From Bacteroidota bacterium (GTDB lineage: Bacteria; Bacteroidota; Bacteroidia; Bacteroidales; Lentimicrobiaceae), in the NCBI GenBank assembly GCA_023441805.1, contig JAEZNO010000021.1:124001-188000 (forward strand): a stretch of DNA of 64,000 nt, given 5' to 3'. The notes below the pieces were generated by a model, which was not told where the DNA came from, ran no database searches, and saw only the letters and a list, made by a program, of their open reading frames with translations. Positions 26,016 through 35,292 of the stretch are shown here, piece after piece (the first letter of the stretch is position 1; each line of letters begins with the position of its first letter). The position numbers and the translations under genes are program-made.

Positions 26016-28109
26016 TCAGTTAAGTTTCTCCCTGATAAAATCAGTGTATTTATAGACGGCGCTTCCTGTATTTTCAAATCCTCCTCCAGGCACTTTATGG
26101 AAACGAAGATCATTACTCAATCCGGGTTGTTCAAACTGTTCTATGCAATGTGAAAAGTCAAACCCGTAGTTATATAATGCTGAAAGAAAATATAATGTGG
26201 CATCGTATCCAAGGAAAGCATATTTATTAATTTCAGGTTCAGCTACATACCTTGTTCTGAATTCATGTATGAACCTTTTGGTAGATGGTTTACTATAATC
26301 TACAAACCATGGATTGTAAAAATGAGTATTCAGTTTAATTAAGTAGTTATAATCCAGTTCAAGATTCTCCCATTCCGGTAATCCAAATATTGAGATTTTA
26401 GTAGTCTTTGTCTTATCTGCCAGATCTCTTAGTATTGCAGGTAATACAGCCCTGTCACTTGTAAGAATTAGCAAGAAATTGTTCTTAGATGAATTCAGAC
26501 TACTACTTATACCATTCCAACCTTTCGAACTAAATAGAACTTCCTTAACATGAACTAAACCTGGATTTCCACTTTCGATGCAGGTCTTTATTGCGTCAGC
26601 CATAGCTTGGTTTTCTTCCTGGTTGCGACGAATGATGACGACATTATCATCTTTGCATGCTGATTTGATATAGGTACCTATTGAACTATATTGTGCTGAC
26701 AATGAAGGTTGCATCTTGAAGATATACTCATTACCATGAATTACCTCTGCACGCATTGATAAAGGGTTAACTACCGGAATTCTGTTCTGAAGTGCAAACT
26801 GAGCAACCAGGCTAAAACTTTCAGCAAAAAAAGGTCCAATTATCAAGTCCATGGTTTTCATCTCAGGATTGCTCAATATTCGCTTGGTTTTTGTTACACC
26901 ATTTCCATAATCGGCATCAAAAACGTGAATTCTAACATTCATACCCATCCTGGAAAGTGAATCAGCAGCAATAACTGCTCCCTCATAGAATTGAATGAAA
27001 TCAAATGATGAATATTCCGAGGCAGCTTTAAGACCAGCCGGAGTAGAAACAGATATACTATCTACCAATTCAAGTTGAAGTGGTACCATTAAAGCTACAT
27101 TATACTCTGTTCTACTATCAGTTGCTTTTACACAAGGTACTTTCCTGTAATCAACAATGGCCTCCTGACTAACATCCCGACCCATTATGACTGTATCAGG
27201 TTTAGCAAATGGCTTAACTGTCATTACAAGGGCAGGTATTCTTAATTTGTCACCCTTTCTTAAATTGCCATCATACGATGGATTGGCCTTAATGATGTCA
27301 TTGATATTCACTCCATACTTTTTAGAAATACTGTATAGGGTTTCCTTCCTTTGTACTTCATGAATATTATATGTAGTGTCAGTAACCTGAATCTTTAAAC
27401 CATTTCCCGATTGCTGTGCAGGAACCATTATTACTTGTCCAGCTTTTAGTCCATCCTGTAGAGAAGGATTCAATCGAAGTAATTCCTGACTGGTAGTATT
27501 GTACTTTTTTGAGAGTCCATAAAGAGTTTCCTGTGGTTGAACCGTATGTTCTGCATAACCTTCAGTAACAACTCTATAACTCTCAACTATTTTAGGGATA
27601 ATGATCTTTGTGCCTATTTTCAGGGTGTCGACTGCAGGGTTAGCATCAATTAATTGTTTCACAGGCACTTTGTATTGTCGGGCAATACCATACCATGTTT
27701 CTTTAGGTAGTACTTCATGAATGGTCTGATACTTTGTCGAATCAGGTTTTACTTGTACGGTAGGCGTACCACTTTTTTGAACATGCTGACTCTCTGTATT
27801 TGAATGATCATTACTCTGATTTTCCGAAGTCACCGGAATACGAATCACTTTCCCCGGTTGAAGTCCTGTTGCTATCTCAGGGTTGGATTGCAGAATTTCA
27901 ACATTACTTACATTGTACAATTTGGCTAAGGCCTGAACGGTCTCACCCTCATTCACAAAATGCATGTAATACCGTTTTCCTTTCCAATTCTCAATGATAG
28001 TAGATTTTACCGGTGTATTCTGAGCAAACGATATATTAACCATCGAAATGTAAATACACATCACTAATGGCAACAATCTAATGAGTAGCAGTTTTTTATC
28101 TCGAATCAT
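26016..28109 (-). CDS. LysM-repeat protein fused to a periplasmic-binding-protein-like domain
   Basis: The 697-residue exported protein has a signal segment (LLLIRLLPLVMCIYISMVNI, up to SFAQ), then four LysM repeats of about 45 residues: HFVNEGETVQALAKLYNVS, HEVLPKETWYGIARQYKVP, HTVQPQETLYGLSKKYNTT and HEVQRKETLYSISKKYGVN. From about residue 335 it has a type I periplasmic-binding fold (NVALMVPLQLELVD, MDLIIGPFFAESFSLVAQFA, IPVVNPLSM). LysM binds glycan strands, so it is probably tethered to peptidoglycan. There is no ABC permease nearby, so a transport role is unlikely; a sensor or scaffold is possible. This architecture occurs in other Bacteroidota. Confidence 0.87.
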   Translation of the reverse strand: MIRDKKLLLIRLLPLVMCIYISMVNISFAQNTPVKSTIIENWKGKRYYMHFVNEGETVQALAKLYNVSNVEILQSNPEIATGLQPGKVIRIPVTSENQSNDHSNTESQHVQKSGTPTVQVKPDSTKYQTIHEVLPKETWYGIARQYKVPVKQLIDANPAVDTLKIGTKIIIPKIVESYRVVTEGYAEHTVQPQETLYGLSKKYNTTSQELLRLNPSLQDGLKAGQVIMVPAQQSGNGLKIQVTDTTYNIHEVQRKETLYSISKKYGVNINDIIKANPSYDGNLRKGDKLRIPALVMTVKPFAKPDTVIMGRDVSQEAIVDYRKVPCVKATDSRTEYNVALMVPLQLELVDSISVSTPAGLKAASEYSSFDFIQFYEGAVIAADSLSRMGMNVRIHVFDADYGNGVTKTKRILSNPEMKTMDLIIGPFFAESFSLVAQFALQNRIPVVNPLSMRAEVIHGNEYIFKMQPSLSAQYSSIGTYIKSACKDDNVVIIRRNQEENQAMADAIKTCIESGNPGLVHVKEVLFSSKGWNGISSSLNSSKNNFLLILTSDRAVLPAILRDLADKTKTTKISIFGLPEWENLELDYNYLIKLNTHFYNPWFVDYSKPSTKRFIHEFRTRYVAEPEINKYAFLGYDATLYFLSALYNYGFDFSHCIEQFEQPGLSNDLRFHKVPGGGFENTGSAVYKYTDFIREKLN

Positions 28110-28197
28110 TATGATCAGTTCTATTAGACCTTAATTTATACTAAAGATATCTAAGTGGTTTCAGGCTGGCCGCCATATAGTACTAAATCGGTTAAAA

Positions 28198-29727
28198 TTA
28201 TTCCCATTCAATAGTAGCAGGTGGTTTTGAGCTAATGTCGTAGACAACACGATTAACACCTTTTACCTTATTAATAATATCGTTCGATACTCTGGCAAGA
28301 AACTCATATGGTAAATGCGACCAATCAGCTGTCATACCATCAGTTGATGAAACAGCACGTAAAGCAATTACATTATCATAGGTGCGTTCGTCACCCATCA
28401 CGCCTACTGATTTAACTGGTAATAATATTACGGCAGCCTGCCAAACCTTATCATAGAGTTGTGCAGTTTTTAATCCCTCAATAAATATTGAATCTGCTTC
28501 CTGTAAGATTCTTATTTTATCGGGAGTAATATCACCAAGAATTCTGATACCTAATCCCGGTCCGGGGAATGGATGGCGGTGTAAAATATTTTCACTTATT
28601 CCTAAGCTGAAGCCAACTTTTCTTACCTCATCTTTAAATAAACTCTTAAGTGGTTCAACAACTTTAAGCTTCATAAAATCGGGTAAACCACCAACGTTAT
28701 GATGTGATTTTATGGTAGCTGACGGGCCATTTACTGACACTGATTCAATTACGTCAGGGTATATTGTGCCTTGTCCCAACCAACTTACTCCACTTATCAG
28801 GTGAGCTTCATGGTCAAAAACCTCAATAAAAGTCCGGCCAATTGCTTTCCGTTTCATTTCAGGCTCAGTTATTCCTTCTAATGCTTTGAGAAACTGATTG
28901 CTTGCATCTACCCCTTTAATATTAAGTCCCATATTTTTATAAGACTCAAGCACCTGCTCAAATTCATTCTTACGAAGAAGTCCATTATTAACAAATATGC
29001 AATGAAGATTTGCGCCAATGGCTTTATGCAGCAATACAGCAGCAACGGTTGAATCTACACCACCCGACAAACCCATAACAACTTTATCGTTGCCGAGAGT
29101 TTCTTTCAATTCATGAATTGTTGAGTCAATAAAACTTGCAGGTGTCCAATACTGATTACAACCACAGATCTCAATAATAAAGTTGTGCAAAAGTGTACTT
29201 CCTTCAGTTGAATGATATACTTCGGGATGGAATTGAATTCCCCATGTATTTTCTCCTTGTATCTGGAAACCGGCAACTTCAACATCAGCAGTACTTGCGA
29301 TAATTTCAAAATTATCAGGTTTCTTTAATATGGTATCACCATGTGACATCCAAACCTGACTACCTTTTGGAATACCCTTTAATAAAATATTCGAGGCATC
29401 TATATAGCCAAGATTTGCACGGCCATATTCTCTCATATTAGAAGGAGAGACTTCTCCACCAAAATTATGAGCAAGGAACTGAGCTCCATAACATATCGCC
29501 AGCATGGGAACTTTTCCTTTTATTGCAGACAAATCAGGGTAAGGTGAATTTTTATCCCTTACTGAAAAAGGGCTTCCAGAAAGTATTACTCCTTTAATAT
29601 GTGAAGTAATCGGTGGTACTTTGTTAAAAGGATGAATTTCACAATAAACGCTGAGCTCTCTGACACGTCTTGCAATGAGTTGGGTGTATTGTGACCCAAA
29701 GTCGAGTATTAAAATTGTTTCCTGCAT
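28198..29727 (-). CDS. guaA: GMP synthase (glutamine-hydrolysing)
   Basis: The 509-residue enzyme converts XMP to GMP. The N-terminal class I glutaminase has its catalytic Cys in MLAICYGAQF and its His/Glu in IQFHPEVYHS. The ATP pyrophosphatase has the PP-loop GLSGGVDSTVAA. The C-terminal dimerisation domain holds RHPFPGPGLGIRILG and the terminal motif KPPATIEWE. The start (MQETILILDFGSQY) is fixed by family alignment. The -7 promoter element ends only 4 bp upstream of it, so the mRNA may have almost no leader. Confidence 0.98.
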   Translation of the reverse strand: MQETILILDFGSQYTQLIARRVRELSVYCEIHPFNKVPPITSHIKGVILSGSPFSVRDKNSPYPDLSAIKGKVPMLAICYGAQFLAHNFGGEVSPSNMREYGRANLGYIDASNILLKGIPKGSQVWMSHGDTILKKPDNFEIIASTADVEVAGFQIQGENTWGIQFHPEVYHSTEGSTLLHNFIIEICGCNQYWTPASFIDSTIHELKETLGNDKVVMGLSGGVDSTVAAVLLHKAIGANLHCIFVNNGLLRKNEFEQVLESYKNMGLNIKGVDASNQFLKALEGITEPEMKRKAIGRTFIEVFDHEAHLISGVSWLGQGTIYPDVIESVSVNGPSATIKSHHNVGGLPDFMKLKVVEPLKSLFKDEVRKVGFSLGISENILHRHPFPGPGLGIRILGDITPDKIRILQEADSIFIEGLKTAQLYDKVWQAAVILLPVKSVGVMGDERTYDNVIALRAVSSTDGMTADWSHLPYEFLARVSNDIINKVKGVNRVVYDISSKPPATIEWE

Positions 29728-29731
29728 GCTG

Positions 29732-29739
29732 CAAAGTTA
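29732..29739 (-). promoter_or_regulatory. -7 promoter element of guaA
   Basis: The minus strand reads TAACTTTG, an exact TAnnTTTG match, ending 4 bp before the guaA ATG. Transcription would start at or within a few bases of the start codon. No TTG is seen at the normal -33 distance, so the call is tentative. Confidence 0.4.
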
Positions 29740-29937
29740 ATGGTTAATAATGAATAAGAATAATGTTTAACTTTAACATTTATGGGTTAATTCAAAATCT
29801 TTCTGTTGAGTTACTTGTTTCTGAAATGGTAGATATTAACATGGGTAAATTAGGTATTCATTAAGGATACGTAATTCAGAGCATTTTAGGTACATTTTGT
29901 AGTTTGAATTTTCATTTATTCACATAAATAAATAACC

Positions 29938-32208
29938 ATGACTCACGAACGTAAACTATGGATTGCCTTAACCATGGTGATTCTAATTTCATTTGCGGTG
30001 CTTCTTTACTTTGGATTTGAAATCTATCAAAAAGCACCCCCTGTGCCCGAGAAAGTCATCTTAGAGGATGGCACAGAGTTATTTACCGGCAGTGACATCA
30101 AAAACGGACAGAATGTCTGGCAAAGTATGGGTGGCCAGGAAGTGGGCACTATATGGGGCCATGGGGCTTATATTGCTCCCGACTGGACTGCCGATTGGAT
30201 TCATCGGGAAGCACTTATTATGCTCGATGTACTCGCTAAGGAACAGTTTTCGAAACCATACAACGAAATAAGTGATGAATTAAAACAACAATTGCAAAAA
30301 AGACTACAGAATATACTTCGCAAAAACACGTATAATCCTGAAACTAAAACTCTGACTATCAGCAGTTATCAAAGTCAATCGTATGACTCACTTTCGTCAT
30401 ACTACACTTCCCTTTTTATGGATGATCCTGATTTCAGACAGTTACGGTCAGATTATGCTATTCCTAAAAATGCAATTAAAGATCCTGAAAGAATGAATGA
30501 CATGGTTTCATTCTTCTTCTGGGCATCATGGGCATGTGTTACCGAACGACCGGGTGAAAATGTGACTTATACACATAATTGGCCACCTGAAGAATTAGTT
30601 GGAAATAAGCCAACTGGGAGTTTGTTGCTGTGGACAGGATTTAGTGTCATAATGCTTCTCCTGGGAATTGGAGTTCTGGTTTATTACTATGTTAGCCGTA
30701 AGGAAGAAGGACTTGTAACATATCCAAAGGAAGATCCCTTAATGAGTCAGCATGTAACGCCCTCCATGAAGGCAGTTGAAAAATATTTCTGGGTAGTTAA
30801 CCTTCTGATTTTGGTACAGGTGATTATGGGGGTTGTCACTGCACACTATGGAGTTGAAGGAGAAGGATTATATGGTGTTCCTTTACAAGACTGGCTACCT
30901 TACTCAATTACCAGAACATGGCATATACAGATTGCAATCTTTTGGATAGCAACTGCCTGGTTAGCAACAGGATTATACATTGCCCCGGCTGTGGCGGGAC
31001 GTGATCCAAAATTCCAGGTAGCAGGTGTGAATTTCCTTTTTATTGCATTACTTATCATTGTTGCAGGCTCCATGCTTGGACAGTGGATGGGTGTAATGCA
31101 AAAACTAGGTTTAGTTGAAAATTTCTGGTTTGGGCATCAGGGCTATGAATATGTTGATCTGGGACGTTTCTGGCAAGCTTTTCTATTGATTGGACTATTT
31201 CTGTGGTTGTTACTTATGATTAGACCGCTTGCTTATGTTTATAAACAAAAGACTGCAGAAAAACATCTACTAACATTATTCTTAATCTCATCAGCTGCTA
31301 TTGCATTGTTCTATGCAGCCGGCTTGATGTGGGGAAGACAAACAAATCTTGCAATTGCTGAATACTGGCGATGGTGGGTTGTCCATTTGTGGGTTGAAGG
31401 TTTCTTCGAAGTTTTTGCAACTGTAGTCGCAGCTTTCCTGTTTGTAAGGATGGGATTACTCCAAATAAAACTAGCTACACAGGGAGTATTATTTGCTACA
31501 ATCATATTCCTCTCGGGAGGTATTTTGGGCACTTTCCATCATTTATACTTTACCGGTACTCCCGTAGCAATTATGGCAATTGGCTCAGTATTTAGTGCAC
31601 TTGAAGTTGTGCCACTGGTACTAATAGGTTTCGAAGCATTCAATAACTATCGTCTGTCAAAAGCTACTTCCTGGCTCAGGGATTACAAATGGCCAATATA
31701 CTGCCTTCTCTCTGTTTCATTCTGGAACTTTTTAGGAGCAGGCATTTTTGGCTTTATTATTAATCCTCCTATCGCATTATATTACATGCAGGGTTTGAAT
31801 ACCACACCTGTCCACGGACATGCAGCATTGTTCGGTGTTTACGGTATGTTGGGAATAGGATTAATGTTATTTGTACTTCGCAGTCTTTATCGCAGAGCCA
31901 AATGGAACAATAAAGTGATTGGCTTTGCTTTCTGGGCTATAAATATCGGTTTAATGCTAATGATCCTATTAAGCTTATTACCTGTAGGTTTCCTTCAAAC
32001 AGTTGCTAGTGTGAATAAAGGAATGTGGTATGCACGTTCGGTTGAGTTCATGCAGCAGGATCATATGGTTGTATTGCGCTGGTTACGTACAGTAGGTGAT
32101 ACCATTTTCGCAATTGGAACACTGGCATTGTGTTGGTTTGTATTTGAATTGACAATTCGAAAACGCAAATCTTCATCAATGACTAACAATCACCATGAGC
32201 AGTTATAA
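29938..32208 (+). CDS. norB: nitric oxide reductase, quinol-dependent single-subunit type (qNOR)
   Basis: The 756-residue membrane enzyme reduces 2 NO to N2O with quinol electrons. An N-terminal helix and a periplasmic domain of about 200 residues (NGQNVWQSMGGQEVGTIWGH) carry no CxxCH motif, as in qNORs that lack heme c. The catalytic heme-copper-oxidase-like part has about 12 helices. Heme and FeB ligand regions are TRTWHIQIAIFW, VVHLWVEGFFEVFA (His and the non-heme Glu), GTFHHLYFTGTP (two His) and VHGHAALFG. No norC is adjacent, which fits. It may detoxify NO or serve partial denitrification. It ends in a good terminator. Confidence 0.95.
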   Translation: MTHERKLWIALTMVILISFAVLLYFGFEIYQKAPPVPEKVILEDGTELFTGSDIKNGQNVWQSMGGQEVGTIWGHGAYIAPDWTADWIHREALIMLDVLAKEQFSKPYNEISDELKQQLQKRLQNILRKNTYNPETKTLTISSYQSQSYDSLSSYYTSLFMDDPDFRQLRSDYAIPKNAIKDPERMNDMVSFFFWASWACVTERPGENVTYTHNWPPEELVGNKPTGSLLLWTGFSVIMLLLGIGVLVYYYVSRKEEGLVTYPKEDPLMSQHVTPSMKAVEKYFWVVNLLILVQVIMGVVTAHYGVEGEGLYGVPLQDWLPYSITRTWHIQIAIFWIATAWLATGLYIAPAVAGRDPKFQVAGVNFLFIALLIIVAGSMLGQWMGVMQKLGLVENFWFGHQGYEYVDLGRFWQAFLLIGLFLWLLLMIRPLAYVYKQKTAEKHLLTLFLISSAAIALFYAAGLMWGRQTNLAIAEYWRWWVVHLWVEGFFEVFATVVAAFLFVRMGLLQIKLATQGVLFATIIFLSGGILGTFHHLYFTGTPVAIMAIGSVFSALEVVPLVLIGFEAFNNYRLSKATSWLRDYKWPIYCLLSVSFWNFLGAGIFGFIINPPIALYYMQGLNTTPVHGHAALFGVYGMLGIGLMLFVLRSLYRRAKWNNKVIGFAFWAINIGLMLMILLSLLPVGFLQTVASVNKGMWYARSVEFMQQDHMVVLRWLRTVGDTIFAIGTLALCWFVFELTIRKRKSSSMTNNHHEQL

Positions 32209-32245
32209 CCTTTGAATAATGTGAAATTCATTCATACAGTTGTAG

Positions 32246-32274
32246 AGGCTGTCCCAAAAGGACGGCCTTTTTTT
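32246..32274 (+). terminator. intrinsic terminator of the qNOR gene
   Basis: AGGCTGTCC pairs with GGACGGCCT across a 5-nt loop (one G-T wobble), and seven T follow. It lies about 38 bp past the stop codon. Its stem resembles the terminators at 18366 and 54334. Confidence 0.9.
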
Positions 32275-32347
32275 GTTGCAAAGCTTTCTGATTAATCCAA
32301 CCACTCAGCAAGTGCTAATCTCAAAATCATTATACTATCTCTGATAT

Positions 32348-32411
32348 CTAAGCGTTATTTAAGCGTTATCTAAGCGTTATCTAAGCGTTTTTATAGAACG
32401 CTTAGATAACG
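32348..32411. repeat. four 11-bp tandem repeats ending in a perfect 15-bp hairpin
   Basis: Four consecutive 11-bp units (CTAAGCGTTAT, TTAAGCGTTAT, CTAAGCGTTAT, CTAAGCGTTTT) fill 32348-32391. The end of the array, CGTTATCTAAGCGTT (32375-32389), is perfectly complementary to AACGCTTAGATAACG (32397-32411) across a 7-nt loop, so an inverted unit closes the array. No T-tract follows, so it is not a terminator. The 11-bp period is about one helical turn, which suits cooperative protein binding on one face. It lies between qNOR and the end of the zinc transporter operon. Confidence 0.85.
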
Positions 32412-32545
32412 TCTCAATATTGCTAAGATATTGTTTCGATATAATAGATAGTACAGTAAAGGTATATAAAGGTCATTGCATCAGAAATAGTATGCCACTT
32501 GATTTGAAAAAACAGGTATCCCGTATAATGATTGGCAATGCGAAA
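32412..32545. other. remainder of the norB-znuB gap, nothing recognised
   Basis: Together with the terminator and repeat array this completes a 337-bp stretch without a gene. I see no convincing promoter, RNA or open frame here beyond a 22-codon ORF of no evident merit. Confidence 0.5.
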
Positions 32546-33412
32546 CTAACGAGAGGATGAAGAGCGCCGGATAAGCATTTGCTTCTTGATTCGGTATCGG
32601 GTGATGGCTACTTTGGTCAGTTTACTAACAACAAATAGCAAAACAAATACAAAGATTATTGTAGCACCGGAAGGAATATTATAGAAATAGGAAATCAACA
32701 ACCCTCCTATTGAACCAACTATACTGAACAATATGGATAGGAATATGATACTTGAAAACTTATGAGTAAAAATATTGGCAGTAGATTGAGGAATAGTTAA
32801 AAAGGATATGACAAGAATTATCCCCACCAATCTGATATTCAAAACTATAGTTATGGCGATAAGGCTTATCATCAGGTACTTGATTGCATCAACAGGCAGT
32901 TTGTGCGATCGGGCATATTCTTCATCAAAGGCAATAAAGAGAAGCACATGATAAAAGAGTGAGAAAATTAATATCATCACTAGAGCCAAAATTCCGATTG
33001 AATACAGATCGGAAGTGCTGACTGTGAGGATACTGCCAAAAAGATATGACATCAGATTAGGGGCGTACCCCGGTGTCAGGGTAATAAAGATTATTCCGAT
33101 TGCCATCCCAAATGACCATAGTATACCGATAGCTGAATCCTCACGGATATTTGATTTCATTGAAACCCATTCAATCCCTAGTGCCGACAGTATACTGAAT
33201 ACGGCTGCACCTAAAATTGGATTGATCCCTAAAAAATAGGCTATACCAATGCCACCGAATGATGCATGTGTGATTCCACCGCTTATGAAAACCATTCGTC
33301 TGGCTACAATATACGACCCGATAATTCCACAGGTTATACTTGCAAGTATGGCAGAAATAATTGCATAATTGAAAAATCTGTAATCAAATAATGAAATTAT
33401 TTCTTCAATCAT
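32546..33412 (-). CDS. znuB: zinc/manganese ABC transporter permease (ZnuB-like)
   Basis: The 288-residue protein has about eight hydrophobic helices and belongs to the ABC-3 permease family: ITCGIIGSYIVARRMVFISGGITHASFGGIGIAYFLGI in pieces near residues 20-60, and later LMISLIAITIVLNIRLVGIILVISFLTIPQSTA. The HASFGG block is the hallmark segment. It overlaps znuC by 8 bp. Zinc is the likeliest metal because the binding protein has a His/Asp-rich loop, but manganese cannot be excluded. Confidence 0.9.
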   Translation of the reverse strand: MIEEIISLFDYRFFNYAIISAILASITCGIIGSYIVARRMVFISGGITHASFGGIGIAYFLGINPILGAAVFSILSALGIEWVSMKSNIREDSAIGILWSFGMAIGIIFITLTPGYAPNLMSYLFGSILTVSTSDLYSIGILALVMILIFSLFYHVLLFIAFDEEYARSHKLPVDAIKYLMISLIAITIVLNIRLVGIILVISFLTIPQSTANIFTHKFSSIIFLSILFSIVGSIGGLLISYFYNIPSGATIIFVFVLLFVVSKLTKVAITRYRIKKQMLIRRSSSSR

Positions 33413-34154
33413 GGTGGTGATGCATGTTATGGTCTCCTAAAACAGTATGGGGAATGTGACCATGTGTTATTAATTGGATGGGACAGTTATATGCCTCCAG
33501 CTGGTCTTGTGTAATAATATTTGAAGGGTGGTAATGAAGGTTACGGTTTACACAGGCAATGGTTTTTACATAGGTTGTAATTGTTCCGACATCATGTGAA
33601 ACCATCAGAATTGCCATTTGCTTATTCAGTTGTTTGAGCAGTTCATAAAGATCATGTTCAAACTTGTTATCAACAAAAGTATCAGGTTCATCAAGTATCA
33701 ATAATTGGGGTGTCGAAATTATTGCTCTGGCTAATAAAATTCTCTGCATTTGCCCTCCTGAAAGTTCACCTGCATTTTTATTTGCGAATTGCGACATCCC
33801 AACTGTATTTAATATCACCCCGGCCTTTTCTTTATCCTCTCTTGAATATCTGCCAATGAATCCTTTTTGTGACATCAACCCTGATAATACAACCTCAAAA
33901 GCTGTCACCGGAAACTTCCTGTCGGTATTACCGGTTTGAGGTAAGTAACCTATATGTATCTTATCTGAAACAATTACTTCGCCTGAGATCGGTTTAATCA
34001 GCCCTAATATCAATTTTGCCAATGTTGTTTTTCCCCCTCCATTTGGACCAATTACTCCAATAAAATCCAATGGTTCGATAGTCAGATTTACATCCCTAAG
34101 GATAATCTCATCATCATATCCGGCACTAACGTTATGTAAATCAATAATTGGCAT
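33405..34154 (-). CDS. znuC: zinc/manganese ABC transporter ATP-binding protein (ZnuC-like)
   Basis: The 249-residue ATPase has Walker A GPNGGGKTTLAK, the signature LSGGQMQRILLARA, Walker B LLILDEPDTFVD and the switch His in ILMVSHDV. The C terminus ends in a histidine-rich tail (HNMHHHHD) and an earlier HGHIPHT, which could sense or buffer cytosolic metal. It is separated from the binding-protein gene by one base and overlaps the permease gene, forming a znuA-znuC-znuB operon. Confidence 0.93.
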   Translation of the reverse strand: MPIIDLHNVSAGYDDEIILRDVNLTIEPLDFIGVIGPNGGGKTTLAKLILGLIKPISGEVIVSDKIHIGYLPQTGNTDRKFPVTAFEVVLSGLMSQKGFIGRYSREDKEKAGVILNTVGMSQFANKNAGELSGGQMQRILLARAIISTPQLLILDEPDTFVDNKFEHDLYELLKQLNKQMAILMVSHDVGTITTYVKTIACVNRNLHYHPSNIITQDQLEAYNCPIQLITHGHIPHTVLGDHNMHHHHD

Positions 34155-34155
34155 A

Positions 34156-35073
34156 TTACTCCGCCCCTACTTTATGTTGCGATTCAATTATATGGTTACT
34201 GATTAGAATGATATTTTCCTCCACATTCTCAGCCAGGGGGTCAAACGGTGTGACTGAAATTCCCAGTTGATCAGCCAGTGTAACAGCACTTTTCTTATCA
34301 AACTGCTCTGAGTAAAATACTGTAGTAAGCTGTCTTTCCTTAGCCACATCAATCAGACTTTTCAGATAAGCCGGACTAGGTTCTTTACCTTCAAGTTCAA
34401 TTGGGATTTGTTCAATACCATAATCACCTGCATAGTAACTCAATGAAGGATGATATATTATGAAAGAGTATGCTCCCTTAGCAAACTTTTCTTTCAGGAT
34501 ATTATCAAGGGAATCAAGTCGATTTACGAATCTATTGTGGTTTCTGACAAATATTGTACTGTCATCAGGAAATTTATTAACCAGGTAATTCAATATATTA
34601 TCGCTTTGAATTTTAACTGCCTTAAGTGATAACCAGATATGTGGGTCAATTGCTTCAATTGCATCGTGATCATGGTCATGATCATGTTTATCTGACTCAA
34701 CTTCTGAATCATGATGTTCATGATTGTGGCCCGTTAAAAAATTGATATTATTTGAGGTGATAACTACATCTAAATCAGGGTACAAATCATGCAATTTTGG
34801 ACCGATACTTTTTTCAAAATCCATCAAGCCCATTGAGAGGTAAGCTTTTGAATGGCGCAATTCCTGCATTTGACGTGCAGTAGGTTCATAGGTTTCAGGG
34901 CCACTGCCATCAGGAACAAGAACATTAATTTTGAACCGATCACCGGCGATTTGCCCGAGAATATACTTCTGTGGTTTTATGCTAACTGTAATGTACTCGC
35001 CATTAAGTTCATTGCTACTATTATTACAACTTAATACCAGGATGCAGGATAATAAGATAACCAGTTTTTTCAT
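34156..35073 (-). CDS. znuA: zinc ABC transporter substrate-binding lipoprotein (ZnuA-like)
   Basis: The 305-residue cluster A-I binding protein has a lipoprotein signal (MKKLVILLSCILVLSC). A His/Asp-rich loop (HNHEHHDSEVESDKHDHDHD, about residues 116-138) is characteristic of zinc-specific members. Metal-ligand candidates are His in DPHIWLSLKAV and in YHPSLSYYAGDYG, and an acidic residue near the C terminus in TPFDPLAEN. It captures metal in the periplasm for ZnuBC. It is first in its operon and has a candidate operator over its promoter. Confidence 0.93.
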   Translation of the reverse strand: MKKLVILLSCILVLSCNNSSNELNGEYITVSIKPQKYILGQIAGDRFKINVLVPDGSGPETYEPTARQMQELRHSKAYLSMGLMDFEKSIGPKLHDLYPDLDVVITSNNINFLTGHNHEHHDSEVESDKHDHDHDHDAIEAIDPHIWLSLKAVKIQSDNILNYLVNKFPDDSTIFVRNHNRFVNRLDSLDNILKEKFAKGAYSFIIYHPSLSYYAGDYGIEQIPIELEGKEPSPAYLKSLIDVAKERQLTTVFYSEQFDKKSAVTLADQLGISVTPFDPLAENVEENIILISNHIIESQHKVGAE

Positions 35074-35090
35074 AAAATTTAAATATGGTA

Positions 35091-35132
35091 CAAAAATACG
35101 AAAAGGCGACCAAGGTATCTCATCATGTGATA
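35091..35132 (-). promoter_or_regulatory. znuA promoter -7 element and overlapping palindrome
   Basis: The minus strand carries TATTTTTG (TAnnTTTG match) at 35091-35098, 18 bp before the znuA ATG. A 17-bp imperfect palindrome, TATCtCATcATGtGATA (35116-35132), covers the expected -33 region. A Zur-type repressor site is possible but is inference; no Zur gene is in the window. Confidence 0.35.
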
Positions 35133-35221
35133 AAGAACTCCTTTGACATAAACAGAATGTAGAAATTCATACACAATAAAATTTTGGCTAAAATCCTCCC
35201 AAATGCTTGATATTTAAGGAG

Positions 35222-35255
35222 TTTTGTGATCAATTACTATTTGGCTTCAATTTTG
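35222..35255 (+). promoter_or_regulatory. candidate promoter of the coiled-coil lipoprotein gene
   Basis: TTTTG at 35222-35226 and CAATTTTG at 35248-35255 are spaced by 21 bp, close to the -33 TTG / -7 TAnnTTTG model with one mismatch in the -7 element. Confidence 0.4.
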
Positions 35256-35292
35256 AACAAACAAAAGTAAACAATCAAAAACTCTTAAGCAC

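Noticed and set aside
27241..27960. Periodic similarity suggesting a DNA repeat array
   Set aside because: It follows from four diverged LysM domains at protein level; the DNA units are not near-identical.
29760..29937. Possible NO-responsive regulator site upstream of qNOR
   Set aside because: Only weak half-sites (GTAT/ATAC around 29844) were seen, with no match to FNR or NsrR consensus that I could defend.
32492..32560. 22-codon open frame beginning MPLDLKKQVSRIM
   Set aside because: Too short, overlapping the znuB 3' end, with no SD site or recognised family.
34680..34735. His/Asp codon repeat (CATGATCATGATC-like) as a DNA repeat element
   Set aside because: It is explained by the metal-binding His/Asp loop of the ZnuA coding sequence.
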